DNA of 64,000 bases from Streptomyces noursei (GCF_001646665.1 NZ_LWBU01000158.1:62001-126000), one strand, 5' to 3'. Shown: positions 42,255 to 52,506, counted from the stretch's first letter. Numbers and translations are program-made. The notes: generated from the sequence alone by a model not told the origin.

Positions 42255-42452
42255 ATTGAAACCGCAACGGCCCCCCGGGCCCCACCGGCCCCGCCCGGCA
42301 CGGCCGTTGGCCGCCCCGCCGGCGCGGGTCCGCGCCTGGGCGCTGCCGCGCCCGGCGGCGGGTGGCCGACGGCGGGCCCGGCCCCCCGTCCTGCCCGCGG
42401 GCGCAGGCGGACGCGACGGCCGCCCGGCCCGCGGCCGCGCGCCCGGGCACGC

Positions 42453-42491
42453 CCGGACGGCCCCGTGGCGTGTTGCCACGGGGCCGTCCGG
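42453..42491 (-). terminator. 17-bp stem-loop
   Basis: A perfect 17-bp stem closes a five-base GTGTT loop (left arm 42453-42469, right arm 42475-42491). It lies 131 bases past the stop of the 42622 gene and is a likely second terminator. Confidence 0.7.
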
Positions 42492-42533
42492 ACAGGTGAC
42501 CGCGGTCGCGCGGTCCTGACCGGTGGGCCCGGA

Positions 42534-42577
42534 CGAGACCTCGCGGACGCTCCCCGGGTCATGTCCGCGAAGTCTCG
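42534..42577 (-). terminator. Hairpin after the siderophore-interacting protein gene
   Basis: CGAGACCTCGCGGAC (42534-42548) pairs with GTCCGCGAAGTCTCG (42563-42577) with one mismatch, 45 bases past the stop at 42622. Likely primary terminator of the desE transcript. Confidence 0.65.
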
Positions 42578-42621
42578 CCCGGCCCGCCCCCGGGCGGGCG
42601 CCGATACGGTGCGGACGCTCC

Positions 42622-43500
42622 CTAGGACTCGTCCTCGGTCGTGTCCGGGACCTCCCGGAGCGCGTCCTCGCTCAGGCCCTTGCGCCAGTAGCCGACGAAC
42701 GTCACTCGCCGGCGGTCGATGCCGCGCTCGTTCACCAGGTGCCGGCGCAGTGCCTTGACCGAACCGGCCTCGCCGGCGATCCAGGCGTACGGAGCCGTGC
42801 CGGACAGCTCGGCGGCGCGCACCGCGTCGACGGCGGCGGGCGCGCCCTCCTCCCGGACCAGCCAGGTGACGGTCGCGTCCGCCCGGGTCTCCAGCTCCAG
42901 CCGGTCCGCGGCGTACGGGACTTCGAGCCACACACGGGCCCGCGTCCCGGCCGGCAGCGACTCCAGGATCGCCGAGGCGGCGGGCAGCGCCGTCTCGTCG
43001 CCCCAGATCAGCACCTCGTCCGCGTCCTCCGGCAGCCGGAAGCGCACTCCGGTGTTGTCGGCGACGACCGGGCCGAGGACGGCCACGCGGTCGCCCGGTC
43101 CGGCCTGCGCCGCCCAGCGGCAGGCCGGGCCGCCGTCCTCGTGCAGGGCGAAGTCGATGTCGACCTCGGCCGTACCGTCGCCGGCGCGGCGCTGCTCCCG
43201 CACGGTGTACGAGCGCATCACCGCCCGCACGTCCTCCGGCATGGCCCGCCACGCGCCGAGCGCGCCGTACAGGTCCCCGTCCACCACGGGCGGCATGACC
43301 GGCTCGGGCTGGCCGGGGTGCGGCAGGAACAGCGACAGGCTCTGGTCGCGCCCGCCGGAGGCGAAGCCCTCCAGCCCCTCATCGGTGGCCCCGGTGAAGG
43401 TGACGCGGACCAGCGACGGGCCGAGCCGGCGCGTCCGCGCCACCTTCAGGGCGAAGAACGCGAACGGGACGGCGGGCGTGGCGGTCTCGGCGGTCGTCAT
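42622..43500 (-). CDS. Siderophore-interacting protein (FAD/NAD(P)H ferric-siderophore reductase)
   Basis: The protein has 292 residues from ATG 43500, four bases after the desE stop. It has a ferredoxin-reductase-like FAD domain (PSLVRVTFTGA, MRSYTVREQRR as the RxYT flavin motif) and a SIP NAD(P)H domain (DEVLIWGDETALPAASAILESLP, WIAGEAGSVKALRRHLV, GYWRKGLSED). This is the ViuB/SIP family that releases iron from imported ferric siderophore in the cytoplasm. Co-transcribed with desE under the second iron box. Some annotations call it desF. Confidence 0.92.
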   Translation of the reverse strand: MTTAETATPAVPFAFFALKVARTRRLGPSLVRVTFTGATDEGLEGFASGGRDQSLSLFLPHPGQPEPVMPPVVDGDLYGALGAWRAMPEDVRAVMRSYTVREQRRAGDGTAEVDIDFALHEDGGPACRWAAQAGPGDRVAVLGPVVADNTGVRFRLPEDADEVLIWGDETALPAASAILESLPAGTRARVWLEVPYAADRLELETRADATVTWLVREEGAPAAVDAVRAAELSGTAPYAWIAGEAGSVKALRRHLVNERGIDRRRVTFVGYWRKGLSEDALREVPDTTEDES

Positions 43501-43504
43501 CGGG

Positions 43505-44554
43505 TCAGGCCACCTTCTTGGCGTTCTCGATCGCCTTGGCGAGGTCCTCCAGGAGGACGGCGCACTTGTCGTAGGAGTAGATCGGCTCGGTGAAGCGCGG
43601 TACGACCTGGCCGGCCTTGACGGCGGGCAGCTGGGCCCAGGTCGGCTTGGACTTCAGGTCCGCCGGCTGGATGGCCTGGCTGCGGTTGTCCATCATGATG
43701 ATGTCGGCCGGGTACTTGTCGAGGTTCTCCCAGCTGAGCTCCTCGAAGTAGCCCTGGGCGTTCACCTTCGGCTTGACGAAGTTCACGCCCAGCTCCTCGA
43801 AGTACGCGGTGTCCGCGGACATCTTGGCGAGCGACACGTAGAACAGCTCCGCGCTGGCCGAGCCGATCATGACGCGGATCTCCGGCCGCGACTTGGCGGC
43901 GGCGCGCAGCTGCCCGGCCGCCTTCTCGAAGCGGGCCTTGGCGGCGACCGTCTTCTTGTCCTTCAGGTCCGCGCCCAGCGACTCGGCCAGCTCGGCGTGG
44001 CGCGCCAGGGCCTTCGGCATCGTGGTGTTGGCGGCCCACAGCGCGACGGTCGGGGCCAGCTTGACGATCTTGTCGTGGGACTGCGGCGGCAGGTACCACA
44101 GCACGTCCTTGTCCCACATCGCCGAGACCAGCAGCTCGGGCTCGAGCTTCAGGTACTCCTCGATGTTGAAGGTGCCCCAGACGTTGCCCAGGTTCTTCAC
44201 CTTGGTGACGTCGAGGTCGCCGGCCTGGATGTCGGCCTTCTCCTTGCCCGTCTTCGGGTCCTTGACGGTCGTCGGACCGAAAACGCCCTTGACCTCGATG
44301 CCGTAGTCGTGAAGGGCGGCGGCGGTGCCGATGAAGGCGACGATGTTCTTGGGGGTGGCCTTCAGTTCGACGGCCTTGTTGCGGTCGTCGGTGAACTTCC
44401 AGGGACCGGCCTTCTCCGCGGCCTTGCCGGAAGCGGAGCCCTTGTCGTCTTTTCCGCCTCCGCACGCGACGAGCGCGGCGCCCAGCCCGAGGGCGCCGCC
44501 CGTGGCGAGCAGGCCGCGACGGGTGAGATGGGTGGCTCGGGCGTTGCTGGGCAT
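43505..44554 (-). CDS. desE: Ferrioxamine-binding lipoprotein
   Basis: The protein has 349 residues from ATG 44554; a TTG 42 bases upstream keeps the frame but would add residues before the signal peptide. TRRGLL then a hydrophobic segment and LVAC (Cys31) form a twin-arginine lipoprotein signal. The mature part is a class III periplasmic-binding fold with the long central helix (ALARHAELAESLGADLKDKKT...). It binds ferrioxamine at the cell surface for an ABC importer encoded elsewhere. An iron box lies 51 bases upstream. Confidence 0.92.
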   Translation of the reverse strand: MPSNARATHLTRRGLLATGGALGLGAALVACGGGKDDKGSASGKAAEKAGPWKFTDDRNKAVELKATPKNIVAFIGTAAALHDYGIEVKGVFGPTTVKDPKTGKEKADIQAGDLDVTKVKNLGNVWGTFNIEEYLKLEPELLVSAMWDKDVLWYLPPQSHDKIVKLAPTVALWAANTTMPKALARHAELAESLGADLKDKKTVAAKARFEKAAGQLRAAAKSRPEIRVMIGSASAELFYVSLAKMSADTAYFEELGVNFVKPKVNAQGYFEELSWENLDKYPADIIMMDNRSQAIQPADLKSKPTWAQLPAVKAGQVVPRFTEPIYSYDKCAVLLEDLAKAIENAKKVA

Positions 44555-44604
44555 GGCGGAGTCGCTTTCGTACGGCCGTATTCGGCCACTGGGCAAGTTC
44601 GAGG

Positions 44605-44623
44605 GTAGGTTAGCCTAACCTCA
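44605..44623. promoter_or_regulatory. Iron box upstream of desE
   Basis: GTAGGTTAGCCTAACCTCA is a palindromic iron box sharing the core AGGTTAGCCTAACCT with the desA box. It lies just upstream of desE, so uptake and synthesis genes answer to the same iron-dependent repressor. Confidence 0.9.
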
Positions 44624-44745
44624 CGCCTTGTCCAGAGGGTGCCCCGGTGTGCGATGGGCCACGGTGCACCGGGGGGCCGGACGGTACGCGGGCACGCCAC
44701 CGCCGCCACCGGTGCGCGGCGGCGGGGGCGGGTGTGCGTCCCAGG

Positions 44746-45906
44746 TCAGGCGGAGAGGCCCAACTCCCGTGCGATCAGCATGCGCTGGACCTCGCTGGTG
44801 CCCTCGCCGATCTCCAGGATCTTCGAGTCGCGCCACATCCGGGCCACCGGGTACTCGTTCATGAAGCCGTAACCGCCGTGGATCTGCGTCGCCTCACGCG
44901 CGTTGTCGACGGCGACCGTCGACGAGTACAGCTTCGCCAGCGCCGCCTCCTTCTTGAAGGGCTCACCGCTCACCAGACGGGACGCCGCGTCGCGCCAGCC
45001 GATCCGGGCCATGTGCGCCCGCATCTCCATGTCGGCGATCTTGAACTGGATGGCCTGGTTGTCGCCGATCGGCCGCCCGAAGGCGTGCCGTTCCTTGGCG
45101 TACTTCACCGACTCGTCCACGCACCCCTGCGCCAGGCCCGTGGCGAGCGCCGAGATGGCGATCCGGCCCTCGTCGAGGATGCGCAGGAACTGGGCGTACC
45201 CGCGGCCCTCCTCGCCCAGCAGGTTCGACACCGGGACGCGGACGTCGGAGAAGGACAGCTCGCGGGTGTCCGAGGCGTTCCAGCCGACCTTCGAGTAGGG
45301 CGCCGCGACCGTGAAGCCGGGGGTGCCGGACGGCACGATGATCGACGAGATCAGCGGCTTGCCCTCGGGGGTGCGGCCGGTGACGGCGGTGACCGTCACC
45401 AGACCCGTGATGTCCGTACCGGAGTTGGTGATGAAGCACTTGGAGCCGTTGATGACCCACTCGTCGCCGTCGCGGACGGCGGTGGTGCGGGTGCCGCCCG
45501 CGTCCGAGCCCGCGCCCGGCTCCGTCAGCCCGAACGCGCCCAGGATCTCGCCGCTGCACATGCGCGGCAGCCACTCGCGCTTCTGCTCCTCGGTGCCGAA
45601 GCGGTGGAGCGGCATCGCGCCGAGGGAGACGCCCGCCTCCAGGGTGATGGCCACGGACGAGTCGACCCGGGCCAGTTCCTCCAGGGCGATGCCGAGGGCG
45701 AGGTAGTCGCCGCCCATGCCGCCGTACTCCTCCGGGAAGGGCAGGCCGAACAGGCCCATCCGGCCCATCTCGCGGACGATCTCGTACGGGAACTCGTGGC
45801 GCTCGTAGAAGTCGCCGATCTTCGGGGCGACGACCTCGTGGGCGAACTCCTCCACGGTGCGGCGCAGGTCCTCGTGCTCCGGTGAGAGCCGGTGGTCCAG
45901 GGGCAT
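44746..45906 (-). CDS. acdH: Acyl-CoA dehydrogenase of the leucine/branched-chain operon
   Basis: The protein has 386 residues from ATG 45906, three bases after the HMG-CoA lyase stop. Acyl-CoA dehydrogenase signatures: GAFGLTEPGAGSDAGG (FAD), ITNSGTDITG, the QIHGGYGFMNEYPVARMWRD block, and GEGTSEVQR with probable catalytic base E368. It ends the carboxylase-lyase-dehydrogenase operon, which fits isovaleryl-/branched-chain acyl-CoA oxidation; AcdH of streptomycetes is known to oxidise several short acyl-CoAs. The catalytic Glu position is that of short/medium-chain enzymes, not of classical isovaleryl-CoA dehydrogenase. Confidence 0.9.
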   Translation of the reverse strand: MPLDHRLSPEHEDLRRTVEEFAHEVVAPKIGDFYERHEFPYEIVREMGRMGLFGLPFPEEYGGMGGDYLALGIALEELARVDSSVAITLEAGVSLGAMPLHRFGTEEQKREWLPRMCSGEILGAFGLTEPGAGSDAGGTRTTAVRDGDEWVINGSKCFITNSGTDITGLVTVTAVTGRTPEGKPLISSIIVPSGTPGFTVAAPYSKVGWNASDTRELSFSDVRVPVSNLLGEEGRGYAQFLRILDEGRIAISALATGLAQGCVDESVKYAKERHAFGRPIGDNQAIQFKIADMEMRAHMARIGWRDAASRLVSGEPFKKEAALAKLYSSTVAVDNAREATQIHGGYGFMNEYPVARMWRDSKILEIGEGTSEVQRMLIARELGLSA

Positions 45907-45909
45907 GAC

Positions 45910-46872
45910 TCAGGACTCCTTGTGGGAGGCCGCGCCGCCGAGGGCGCGGACGGTGCGGGACGGGCTGGGACGGCCCAGTTCTCCGGCCAGCCACACGCTC
46001 GTGGCGGTGAGCCGGCCGAGGTCGACCCCGGTCTCGATGCCGAGGCCGTGGAGCATCCACACGAGGTCTTCGGTGGCGAGGTTCCCGGTGGCGGACTTGG
46101 CGTACGGGCAGCCGCCCAGCCCGCCGGCCGAGGCGTCGACGGTGGTGACGCCGTGCTGGAGCGCGGCGAGCGTGTTGGCGAGCGCCTGGCCGTAGGTGTC
46201 GTGGAAGTGCACGGCCAGCGTGCCGGTCGGGACGCCCGCCTCGTTCAACTCGGTGAGCAGGCGCCGTACGTGGCCGGGGGTGGCCACGCCGATGGTGTCG
46301 CCGAGGCTCAGCTCGTCGCAGCCCATGTCCCTCAGGCGCCGGCAGACGGCGACGACCCGGTCGACCGGGACGGGGCCCTCCCAGGGGTCGCCGAAGCACA
46401 TGGACAGATAGCCGCGCACGGTCAGGCCGTGCTCGACGGCCCGGGTGACGACCGGGGCGAACATGGCGAGCGCCTCGTCGACCGTGCGGTTCAGGTTGGC
46501 CCTGGCGAACGACTCGGTGGCGCTGGCGAACACGGCCACCTCGCGCGCCCCGAGCGCCAGCGCCCGGTCCAGCCCCCGCTCGTTCGGCACGAGGACCGGC
46601 AGGCGCACCCCTTCCAGGTCCCTGACGAGCGGGAACAGCCGCTCGGCGTCGGCGAGCTGGGGCACCCACTTGGGGTGGACGAAGCTGGTCGCCTCGATCG
46701 TGGTCAGGCCCGCGTCCGCCAGGCGGCGGACGAACTCGGCCTTCACCTCGGTGGGGACGACGCCCTGCTCGTTCTGGAGGCCGTCGCGCGCGCCGACCTC
46801 GTGGATCCGCACGCGGGCGGGCAGGCCGTCGGCCGGCACGGTCATGGGCAGTCCGCCGGGCGCGGTGGTCAT
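45910..46872 (-). CDS. Hydroxymethylglutaryl-CoA lyase
   Basis: The protein has 320 residues from ATG 46872, overlapping the preceding stop (ATGA). Motifs: [14 protein letters not shown] (metal and substrate Asp/Arg), [29 protein letters not shown], and the active-site signature [14 protein letters not shown] with the catalytic cysteine. It cleaves HMG-CoA to acetoacetate and acetyl-CoA, the last step of leucine breakdown, consistent with the flanking carboxylase subunits and dehydrogenase. Confidence 0.93.
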   Translation of the reverse strand: MTTAPGGLPMTVPADGLPARVRIHEVGARDGLQNEQGVVPTEVKAEFVRRLADAGLTTIEATSFVHPKWVPQLADAERLFPLVRDLEGVRLPVLVPNERGLDRALALGAREVAVFASATESFARANLNRTVDEALAMFAPVVTRAVEHGLTVRGYLSMCFGDPWEGPVPVDRVVAVCRRLRDMGCDELSLGDTIGVATPGHVRRLLTELNEAGVPTGTLAVHFHDTYGQALANTLAALQHGVTTVDASAGGLGGCPYAKSATGNLATEDLVWMLHGLGIETGVDLGRLTATSVWLAGELGRPSPSRTVRALGGAASHKES

Positions 46873-48806
46873 CGCTCCTCCTTGGGGGCCACGACGGCCA
46901 GCACCTGGTCCATGGCGACGGTGGTGCCCGGCGTGACGTCCAGCTCGGTCACGGTGCCGTCGTGCGGGGCGGAGATGACGTGCTCCATCTTCATGGCCTC
47001 CACGACGACCAGGCCCTGTCCGGCCGTCACCTCGTCCCCGACGGCCACCTTCACGACCGTGACCGTGCCCGGCATGGGGGCGGTCAGCGAGTCCGCCCCG
47101 CCGTGCGCGGAGCCGCCGAGCGACGCCTCCACGGGGTCGTGGTCCAGGACGTTCCAGCTGTCCCCGTCCCGGCCCAGCCACGTCCCGGCGCGGTGGAAGG
47201 TGTGCGTGACGCCGTCCACGGTGACCGTCACCCGGTCGCCGGTCACGCGCGCGCGGCCCCGGGTCCGGTGGGCGACGGGCTCGTGACCCGGTACCCGCAA
47301 CCAGTGCGTCAGGGGAGCCGGTTCGCCGCCGAGCCGCCATCCGCTGGGGACCGAGAACGGGTCCGTCCAGCCGCCGGCGTCCGGCCGGGGCCGCAGGGCG
47401 TCCTCGCGCACCGCGGCGGCCGCCTCGTACACCTCCTCCGGAACGCCCTCGGGGACCAGGCCGTCCACGTCCCGCTCCACCAGGCCCGTGTCCAGGTCGC
47501 CCGAGACGACGTCCGGGTGGGCGAGCAGGCGGCGCAGGAAGCCCGCGTTGGTCGGGACGCCGAGCGTGACGGTGCCGGCGAGGGCCGCCCGCAGCCTGCG
47601 CAGCGCGGTGGGGCGGTCGGGGCCGTGCACGATGACCTTGGCGAGCATCGGGTCGTACAGGCTGGAGACCTCGGTGCCCTCGCTCAGGCCCGAGTCGGTG
47701 CGCACCCCGTCGCCCGCCGGCTCCTCCAGCGCGAGGACCGTGCCGCCGGACGGCAGGAAGCCCCGGGAGGGGTCCTCCGCGCAGATGCGGGCCTCGATGG
47801 AGTGGCCGGTGAGCGCGATGTCGTCCTGGGTGAACCCGAGGGGCTCACCGGCCGCCACCCGCAGCTGCCACTCCACCAGGTCCACGCCCGTGACCAGTTC
47901 GGTGACCGGGTGCTCGACCTGGAGCCGGGTGTTCATCTCCATGAAGTAGTAGGCCGAGGGGTCGCCGCCCGGGACGATGAACTCCACCGTGCCCGCGCCC
48001 CGGTAGCCGCACGAGCGGGCCGCCTGCACGGCCGCCTCGCCCATCGCCGCACGGATCTTCTCGTCCAGCAGGACGGACGGGGCCTCCTCGATGATCTTCT
48101 GGTGGCGGCGCTGGAGGGAGCACTCGCGCTCGCCCAGGTGCACCACGTTGCCGTGGCCGTCCGCCAGGACCTGGATCTCGATGTGCCGGGGCCGGTCGAT
48201 CCACCGCTCCACCAGCAGCGTGTCGTCGCCGAACGACGCCCGGGCCTCACGCCGCGCGGCGGCGATCTCGTCCATCAGGGCCGACTCGACGCGGGTGAGC
48301 CGCATGCCCTTGCCGCCGCCGCCCGCCGAGGGCTTCAGCAGCACCGGCATGCCGATCTCCCGCGCGGCCGCGGCCAGTTCGTCGTCGCTCAGCCCGCTGC
48401 CCGAGGAGCCGGGCACGACCGGCACACCGGCGGCCTTCACCGTCTCCTTGGCGCGGATCTTGTCGCCCATGAGGGCGATCGCGGAGGCCGGCGGTCCGAT
48501 GAAGACCAGGCCGGCGTCCTCGCAGGCCCGCGCGAAGACGGCGTTCTCCGCCAGGAAGCCGTACCCGGGGTGGACCGCCTGGGCGCCGGTCCGCTCCGCC
48601 GCCTCCAGCAGCCGGTCCACCCGCAGATAGCTCTCCGCGGCGGCGGGCGGGCCGATCCGTACCGCCGTGTCCGCCTCCCGTACGTGCCGGGCGTCGGCGT
48701 CCGCGTCGCTGAAGACGGCGACGGAGCGGATGCCGAGGGCCCGCAGCGTACGGATGACGCGGACCGCGATCTCGCCCCGGTTGGCGACAAGAACAGTCGT
48801 GAACAT
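46869..48806 (-). CDS. Biotin-dependent acyl-CoA carboxylase alpha subunit (probable methylcrotonyl-CoA)
   Basis: The protein has 645 residues from ATG 48806. Biotin carboxylase domain at about 1-445 ([42 protein letters not shown] loop, [14 protein letters not shown]). A BT-like linker region follows, then a C-terminal biotinyl domain with EAMKM and biotin on K606. Paired with the beta subunit gene seven bases upstream. The HMG-CoA lyase neighbour points to 3-methylcrotonyl-CoA as substrate; acetyl- or propionyl-CoA cannot be excluded by sequence. Confidence 0.92.
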   Translation of the reverse strand: MFTTVLVANRGEIAVRVIRTLRALGIRSVAVFSDADADARHVREADTAVRIGPPAAAESYLRVDRLLEAAERTGAQAVHPGYGFLAENAVFARACEDAGLVFIGPPASAIALMGDKIRAKETVKAAGVPVVPGSSGSGLSDDELAAAAREIGMPVLLKPSAGGGGKGMRLTRVESALMDEIAAARREARASFGDDTLLVERWIDRPRHIEIQVLADGHGNVVHLGERECSLQRRHQKIIEEAPSVLLDEKIRAAMGEAAVQAARSCGYRGAGTVEFIVPGGDPSAYYFMEMNTRLQVEHPVTELVTGVDLVEWQLRVAAGEPLGFTQDDIALTGHSIEARICAEDPSRGFLPSGGTVLALEEPAGDGVRTDSGLSEGTEVSSLYDPMLAKVIVHGPDRPTALRRLRAALAGTVTLGVPTNAGFLRRLLAHPDVVSGDLDTGLVERDVDGLVPEGVPEEVYEAAAAVREDALRPRPDAGGWTDPFSVPSGWRLGGEPAPLTHWLRVPGHEPVAHRTRGRARVTGDRVTVTVDGVTHTFHRAGTWLGRDGDSWNVLDHDPVEASLGGSAHGGADSLTAPMPGTVTVVKVAVGDEVTAGQGLVVVEAMKMEHVISAPHDGTVTELDVTPGTTVAMDQVLAVVAPKEER

Positions 48807-48813
48807 CAGTCCC

Positions 48814-50433
48814 TCACATCCGGAAGACGCCGAACTGGGGGTCTCCCAGCGGGGCGTTGGCGCACGCGGTCAGGGCCAGACCCAGCACCTGGCGGGTCTC
48901 CAGCGGGTCGATCACGCCGTCGTCCCAGAGGCGGGCCGTGGCGTAGTAGGCGTTCCCCTGCTGTTCGTACTGAGCGCGGATCGGGTCCTTGAACGCCTCC
49001 TCCTCGCCGGCGGACCAGGACTCCCCGCGCGCCTCGATCTGGTCGCGCTTGACGGTGGCGAGGACGGAGGCGGCCTGCTCGCCGCCCATGACGGAGATCT
49101 TGGCGTTGGGCCACATCCACAGGAAGCGGGGGCTGTAGGCCCGGCCGCACATCGAGTAGTTGCCGGCGCCGTACGAACCGCCGACGACGACCGTCAGCTT
49201 CGGCACGCGCGTGCAGGCGACCGCGGTGACCATCTTGGCGCCGTGCTTGGCGATGCCGCCCGCCTCGTAGTCCCGGCCCACCATGAAGCCGGAGATGTTC
49301 TGGAGGAACAGCAGCGGGATGCCGCGCTGGTCGCACAGCTCGATGAAGTGGGCGCCCTTCTGGGCGGACTCGGCGAACAGGATGCCGTTGTTGGCGACGA
49401 TCCCGACCGGGTGGCCGTGGATCCGGGCGAAGCCGGTGACCAGCGTCTGCCCGAACTCGGACTTGAACTCCTGGAACCGCGACCCGTCCACGATCCGCGC
49501 GATGATCTCCCGCGCGTCGTACGGCGTGCGCGAGTCGACCGGCACCGCGCCGTAGAGCCCCGCCGGGTCGACCTTGGGCTCCTCGGCCGGCTCCACCGCC
49601 CAGGGCAGCGGGCCCCGGGCGGGGAGCGTGGAGACGATGTTCCGCACGATGCGCAGCGCGTGGGCGTCGTCCTCGGCGAGGTGGTCGGTGACCCCGGACG
49701 TACGGGAGTGGACCTCGCCGCCGCCCAGCTCCTCGGCCGTGACGACCTCGCCGGTGGCGGCCTTCACCAGCGGCGGGCCGCCGAGGAAGATCGTGCCCTG
49801 GTTGCGCACGATCACGGCCTCGTCGCTCATCGCGGGCACGTAGGCGCCGCCCGCCGTGCAGGACCCCAGCACCGCGGCGATCTGCGGGATGCCGGCGCCC
49901 GACATGCGGGCCTGGTTGTAGAAGATCCGCCCGAAGTGCTCCCGGTCGGGGAACACCTCGTCCTGCTTCGGCAGGAACGCACCGCCCGAGTCGACCAGGT
50001 AGACGCACGGGAGGCGGTTCTCCAGGGCCACCTCCTGGGCGCGCAGGTGCTTCTTGACCGTCATCGGGTAGTACGTGCCGCCCTTGACCGTCGCGTCGTT
50101 CGCCACGACGACGACCTCGCGCCCGGCGACCCGGCCGATGCCGGCGATCACCCCGGCGGCGGGCGCCTGTCCGTCGTACATCCCCTCGGCCGCCAGTGGG
50201 GCCAGCTCCAGGAACGGCGAGCCGGGGTCCAGGAGGGTGTCCACCCGGTCGCGCGGCAGCAGCTTGCCGCGCGCGGTGTGCCGGGCGCGGGCCTTCTCAC
50301 CGCCGCCGAGCCGGGCGGCGGCCAGCCGGGCCCGCAGCCCGTCGGCGAGCTCGTGGTGCGCCGCCTCGTTGGCCTGCCAGGCGGCGGAGGCCGGATCTGC
50401 CGTGCTGCTCAGCACGGGCGCCTGCTGCATCAT
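48814..50433 (-). CDS. Acyl-CoA carboxylase beta (carboxyltransferase) subunit (probable methylcrotonyl-CoA)
   Basis: The protein has 539 residues from ATG 50433 (a second ATG follows at once). Two crotonase-like halves carry the acyl-CoA oxyanion site ([39 protein letters not shown] region, [16 protein letters not shown]) and the carboxybiotin site ([50 protein letters not shown]). The FGRIFYNQA segment and length match methylcrotonyl-CoA carboxylase beta chains. First gene of the leucine operon, divergent from a TetR regulator across two operator copies. Confidence 0.92.
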   Translation of the reverse strand: MMQQAPVLSSTADPASAAWQANEAAHHELADGLRARLAAARLGGGEKARARHTARGKLLPRDRVDTLLDPGSPFLELAPLAAEGMYDGQAPAAGVIAGIGRVAGREVVVVANDATVKGGTYYPMTVKKHLRAQEVALENRLPCVYLVDSGGAFLPKQDEVFPDREHFGRIFYNQARMSGAGIPQIAAVLGSCTAGGAYVPAMSDEAVIVRNQGTIFLGGPPLVKAATGEVVTAEELGGGEVHSRTSGVTDHLAEDDAHALRIVRNIVSTLPARGPLPWAVEPAEEPKVDPAGLYGAVPVDSRTPYDAREIIARIVDGSRFQEFKSEFGQTLVTGFARIHGHPVGIVANNGILFAESAQKGAHFIELCDQRGIPLLFLQNISGFMVGRDYEAGGIAKHGAKMVTAVACTRVPKLTVVVGGSYGAGNYSMCGRAYSPRFLWMWPNAKISVMGGEQAASVLATVKRDQIEARGESWSAGEEEAFKDPIRAQYEQQGNAYYATARLWDDGVIDPLETRQVLGLALTACANAPLGDPQFGVFRM

Positions 50434-50440
50434 GCCCCCA

Positions 50441-50456
50441 GTTAATGACCGTTAAC
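50441..50456. promoter_or_regulatory. TetR-type operator, copy 1
   Basis: GTTAATGACCGTTAAC is an inverted repeat (GTTAA/TTAAC) eight bases upstream of the carboxylase start. The second copy is 29 bases away. Probable target of the divergent TetR protein. Confidence 0.75.
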
Positions 50457-50469
50457 GTGTGTCCATCAG

Positions 50470-50485
50470 GTTAACGACCGCTAAC
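50470..50485. promoter_or_regulatory. TetR-type operator, copy 2
   Basis: GTTAACGACCGCTAAC matches copy 1 at 14 of 16 positions. It lies 21 bases upstream of the regulator ATG. Two copies in the 73-base divergent promoter allow joint control of both directions. Confidence 0.75.
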
Positions 50486-50506
50486 CGGCTTGTCTAGAAT
50501 CGATCC

Positions 50507-51097
50507 ATGAGCACCAGGACCGACGCCCCGACGCGCCGCGAACAGATCCTCAAGGAGGCCGCCCGCCTCTTCGCCGAGCGCGGCTTCCACGGCGTGGGCG
50601 TCGACGAGATAGGCGCCGCCGTCGGCATCAGCGGCCCCGGCCTCTACCGGCACTTCCCCGGCAAGGACGCCATGCTCGCCGAGCTGCTGGTCGGCATCAG
50701 CGAGCGCCTCCTCGACGGCGGCCGGCGACGCGTCCAGGAGGCGGCGGGCGATCCCGGGACGCTGCTCGGTTCGCTCATCGACGGGCACATCGACTTCGCG
50801 CTCGACGACCGCCCCCTGATCACCCTGCACGACCGCGAGCTGGACCGCCTCCGGGAGAGCGACCGCAAGAGGGTCCGCCAGCTCCAGCGGCAGTACCTGG
50901 AGCTGTGGGTCACGGTGGTCCGCGAGCTGTACCCGGCCCCGCCGGAGGCGGAGGCCCGGGCCACCGTCCACGCCGTGTTCGGCCTGCTCAACTCCACCCC
51001 GCACATCGGCCTCCTCGGCCGCACGGCCATGGAGTCCCTGCTGCGCCGCCTCGCGCACGGCGCGTTCGGCTCCCTGGGTGAGTCCCCGGTGGCCTGA
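50507..51097 (+). CDS. TetR-family regulator of the leucine/isovalerate operon
   Basis: The protein has 196 residues from ATG 50507. The N-terminal TetR helix-turn-helix reads RREQILKEAARLFAERGFHGVGVDEIGAAVGISGPGLYRHFPGKDAML. The C-terminal ligand domain (about 70-190) is helical with a conserved HDRELDRLRESDRKRVRQLQRQYLELW segment, as in regulators of acyl-CoA genes. Divergent from the carboxylase operon with two operators between; an acyl-CoA or carboxylic acid ligand is likely by context. Confidence 0.9.
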   Translation: MSTRTDAPTRREQILKEAARLFAERGFHGVGVDEIGAAVGISGPGLYRHFPGKDAMLAELLVGISERLLDGGRRRVQEAAGDPGTLLGSLIDGHIDFALDDRPLITLHDRELDRLRESDRKRVRQLQRQYLELWVTVVRELYPAPPEAEARATVHAVFGLLNSTPHIGLLGRTAMESLLRRLAHGAFGSLGESPVA

Positions 51098-51265
51098 GGG
51101 GGGAACGGCCGGGGGGCCGCACGGTGTGGCGCGTCGCGTCCGGGAGGCGGTGGGGTGTGGCATGGGCCGGTGCAGAGAAGACCGGCCCATGGAAGGCTCG
51201 CCCGGATCGCGCACCGGCGGCGGGCCGCCGGGCGACGCGGAAAGCGGCGCCGCCGCCTCGCCGGT

Positions 51266-52416
51266 ATGGAGGGTCCCGCGGGCCGTGACCGGATCGCCTG
51301 GATCTCGCTGCTGCTGCTCAGCCTTCCGGGGTTCGCGGCGCTGGCGGCGCTTCTCTTCACCTGGATGCAGGTCGGGCAGGCGAACAAGGAACTCCGGCTC
51401 GGCGAGCAGGGCCAGGTCACCAGCAGGTTCAACGCTGCCATCAGCAACCTGGGCTCGGACTCCGAGGACGTGCGCCTGGGCGGGCTCTACGCGCTGGAGC
51501 GCCTCATGCACGACTCCGCTCGTGACCACCCCACGGTGGCTCGGTCGTCTCCGCGTACGTGCGCCGGCACGCCCCGGTGAGGGCCGGCGCGGCGGCGAAG
51601 CCTGTCTCCGCGGACATCGACGCCGCGATGAAGGTCCTGAGCAGACGCCCGCCCGCGGCCGGACAGCAGGCGATCGTGGACCTGAGCCGTGCGGACCTGA
51701 GGAGGTGGGAGCCCGCGTACCAGGGCGACGAGATCGTCCGCTGGGGCGGAGCGATGCTGGCGGGAGCGAACCTCAGCGGCGTGAACCTTTCCTCCGGGAA
51801 ACTGCGCGGGGCCGTTCTGGACGGTGCGACTCTGCGCGGCACACCGTTGGACGGGGCAGATCTCCGTGAGTCGACTCTGGACGGAGCCGACCTGCGCGAG
51901 GCGTCTGTGAACCAAGCGGATCTTGGCGGCGCTTCCCTGAACGGGGCGGACCTGCGCCAAACCAATCTGACGTACGCGAACCTCAGCAAGAGCTGGGTGT
52001 GCGGCATCACGTGCGCGAATCTGACCGGCACGGACCTGACCGGCGCCAATTTGGCCGGGGCGGTTGCCGCGGAGGCGAATCTGACCAAGGCCATCCTGTG
52101 CTGGACAGGCACGATGTTCATCGGGAGCGTCGACGCGCCGGCCAGCCCGGCCACCGAGCGCGTCGTGCGATCGTGTGCCACCCTGCGGGGCGCGGACCTC
52201 TCCGGGGCGCTGCTCACCGGGCTCGACCTCGCAGGAGCGGACTTCCGAAGTGCCAACTTGACCGGCGCCGACCTGGCGAAGGCGGACCTCACCAAGGCGG
52301 ACCTCCGCAAGGCCGACCTGAGGAAGGCCGACCTCACGGGGGCAAAGTTGTCCGGAGCCCGCTTCACGGGAGCGAAGCTCACCGGCGCCAAGGGCCTCCC
52401 GGCGTCTCTGCGCTGA
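51266..52416 (+). pseudogene. Membrane-anchored pentapeptide-repeat protein, frameshifted
   Basis: Two overlapping frames encode what reads as one protein. Frame 1 from ATG 51266 gives a transmembrane helix (WISLLLLSLPGFAALAALLFTWM) and the region SRFNAAISNLGSDSEDVRLGGLYALERLMHDSARDHPTV, and stops at 51580. Frame 2 resumes at 51541 with SVVSAYVRRHAPVR and continues into about 25 pentapeptide repeats of A(D/N)Lxx type (for example LTGADLAKADLTKADLRKADL) to 52416. At 51539-51540 two bases stand where three would keep frame. The halves fit recalled intact homologues, so a one-base loss or a sequencing error is likely. Confidence 0.75.
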
Positions 52417-52506
52417 CCGCCGGTCGTGAGTGCCGACCGGGTGGCCGGCGGTCCACGGGGCGGAATGAGGCCGCCACCGACCGTGGTGGGGCGGCACAAT
52501 GGGGCC

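Larger units (their letters stand above)
42255..42621. other. Gap between desA promoter and siderophore-interacting gene
   Basis: This 367-base region carries no credible gene. It contains two hairpins (42453-42491 and 42534-42577) that separate the minus-strand gene at 42622 from the desA promoter. Confidence 0.5.
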
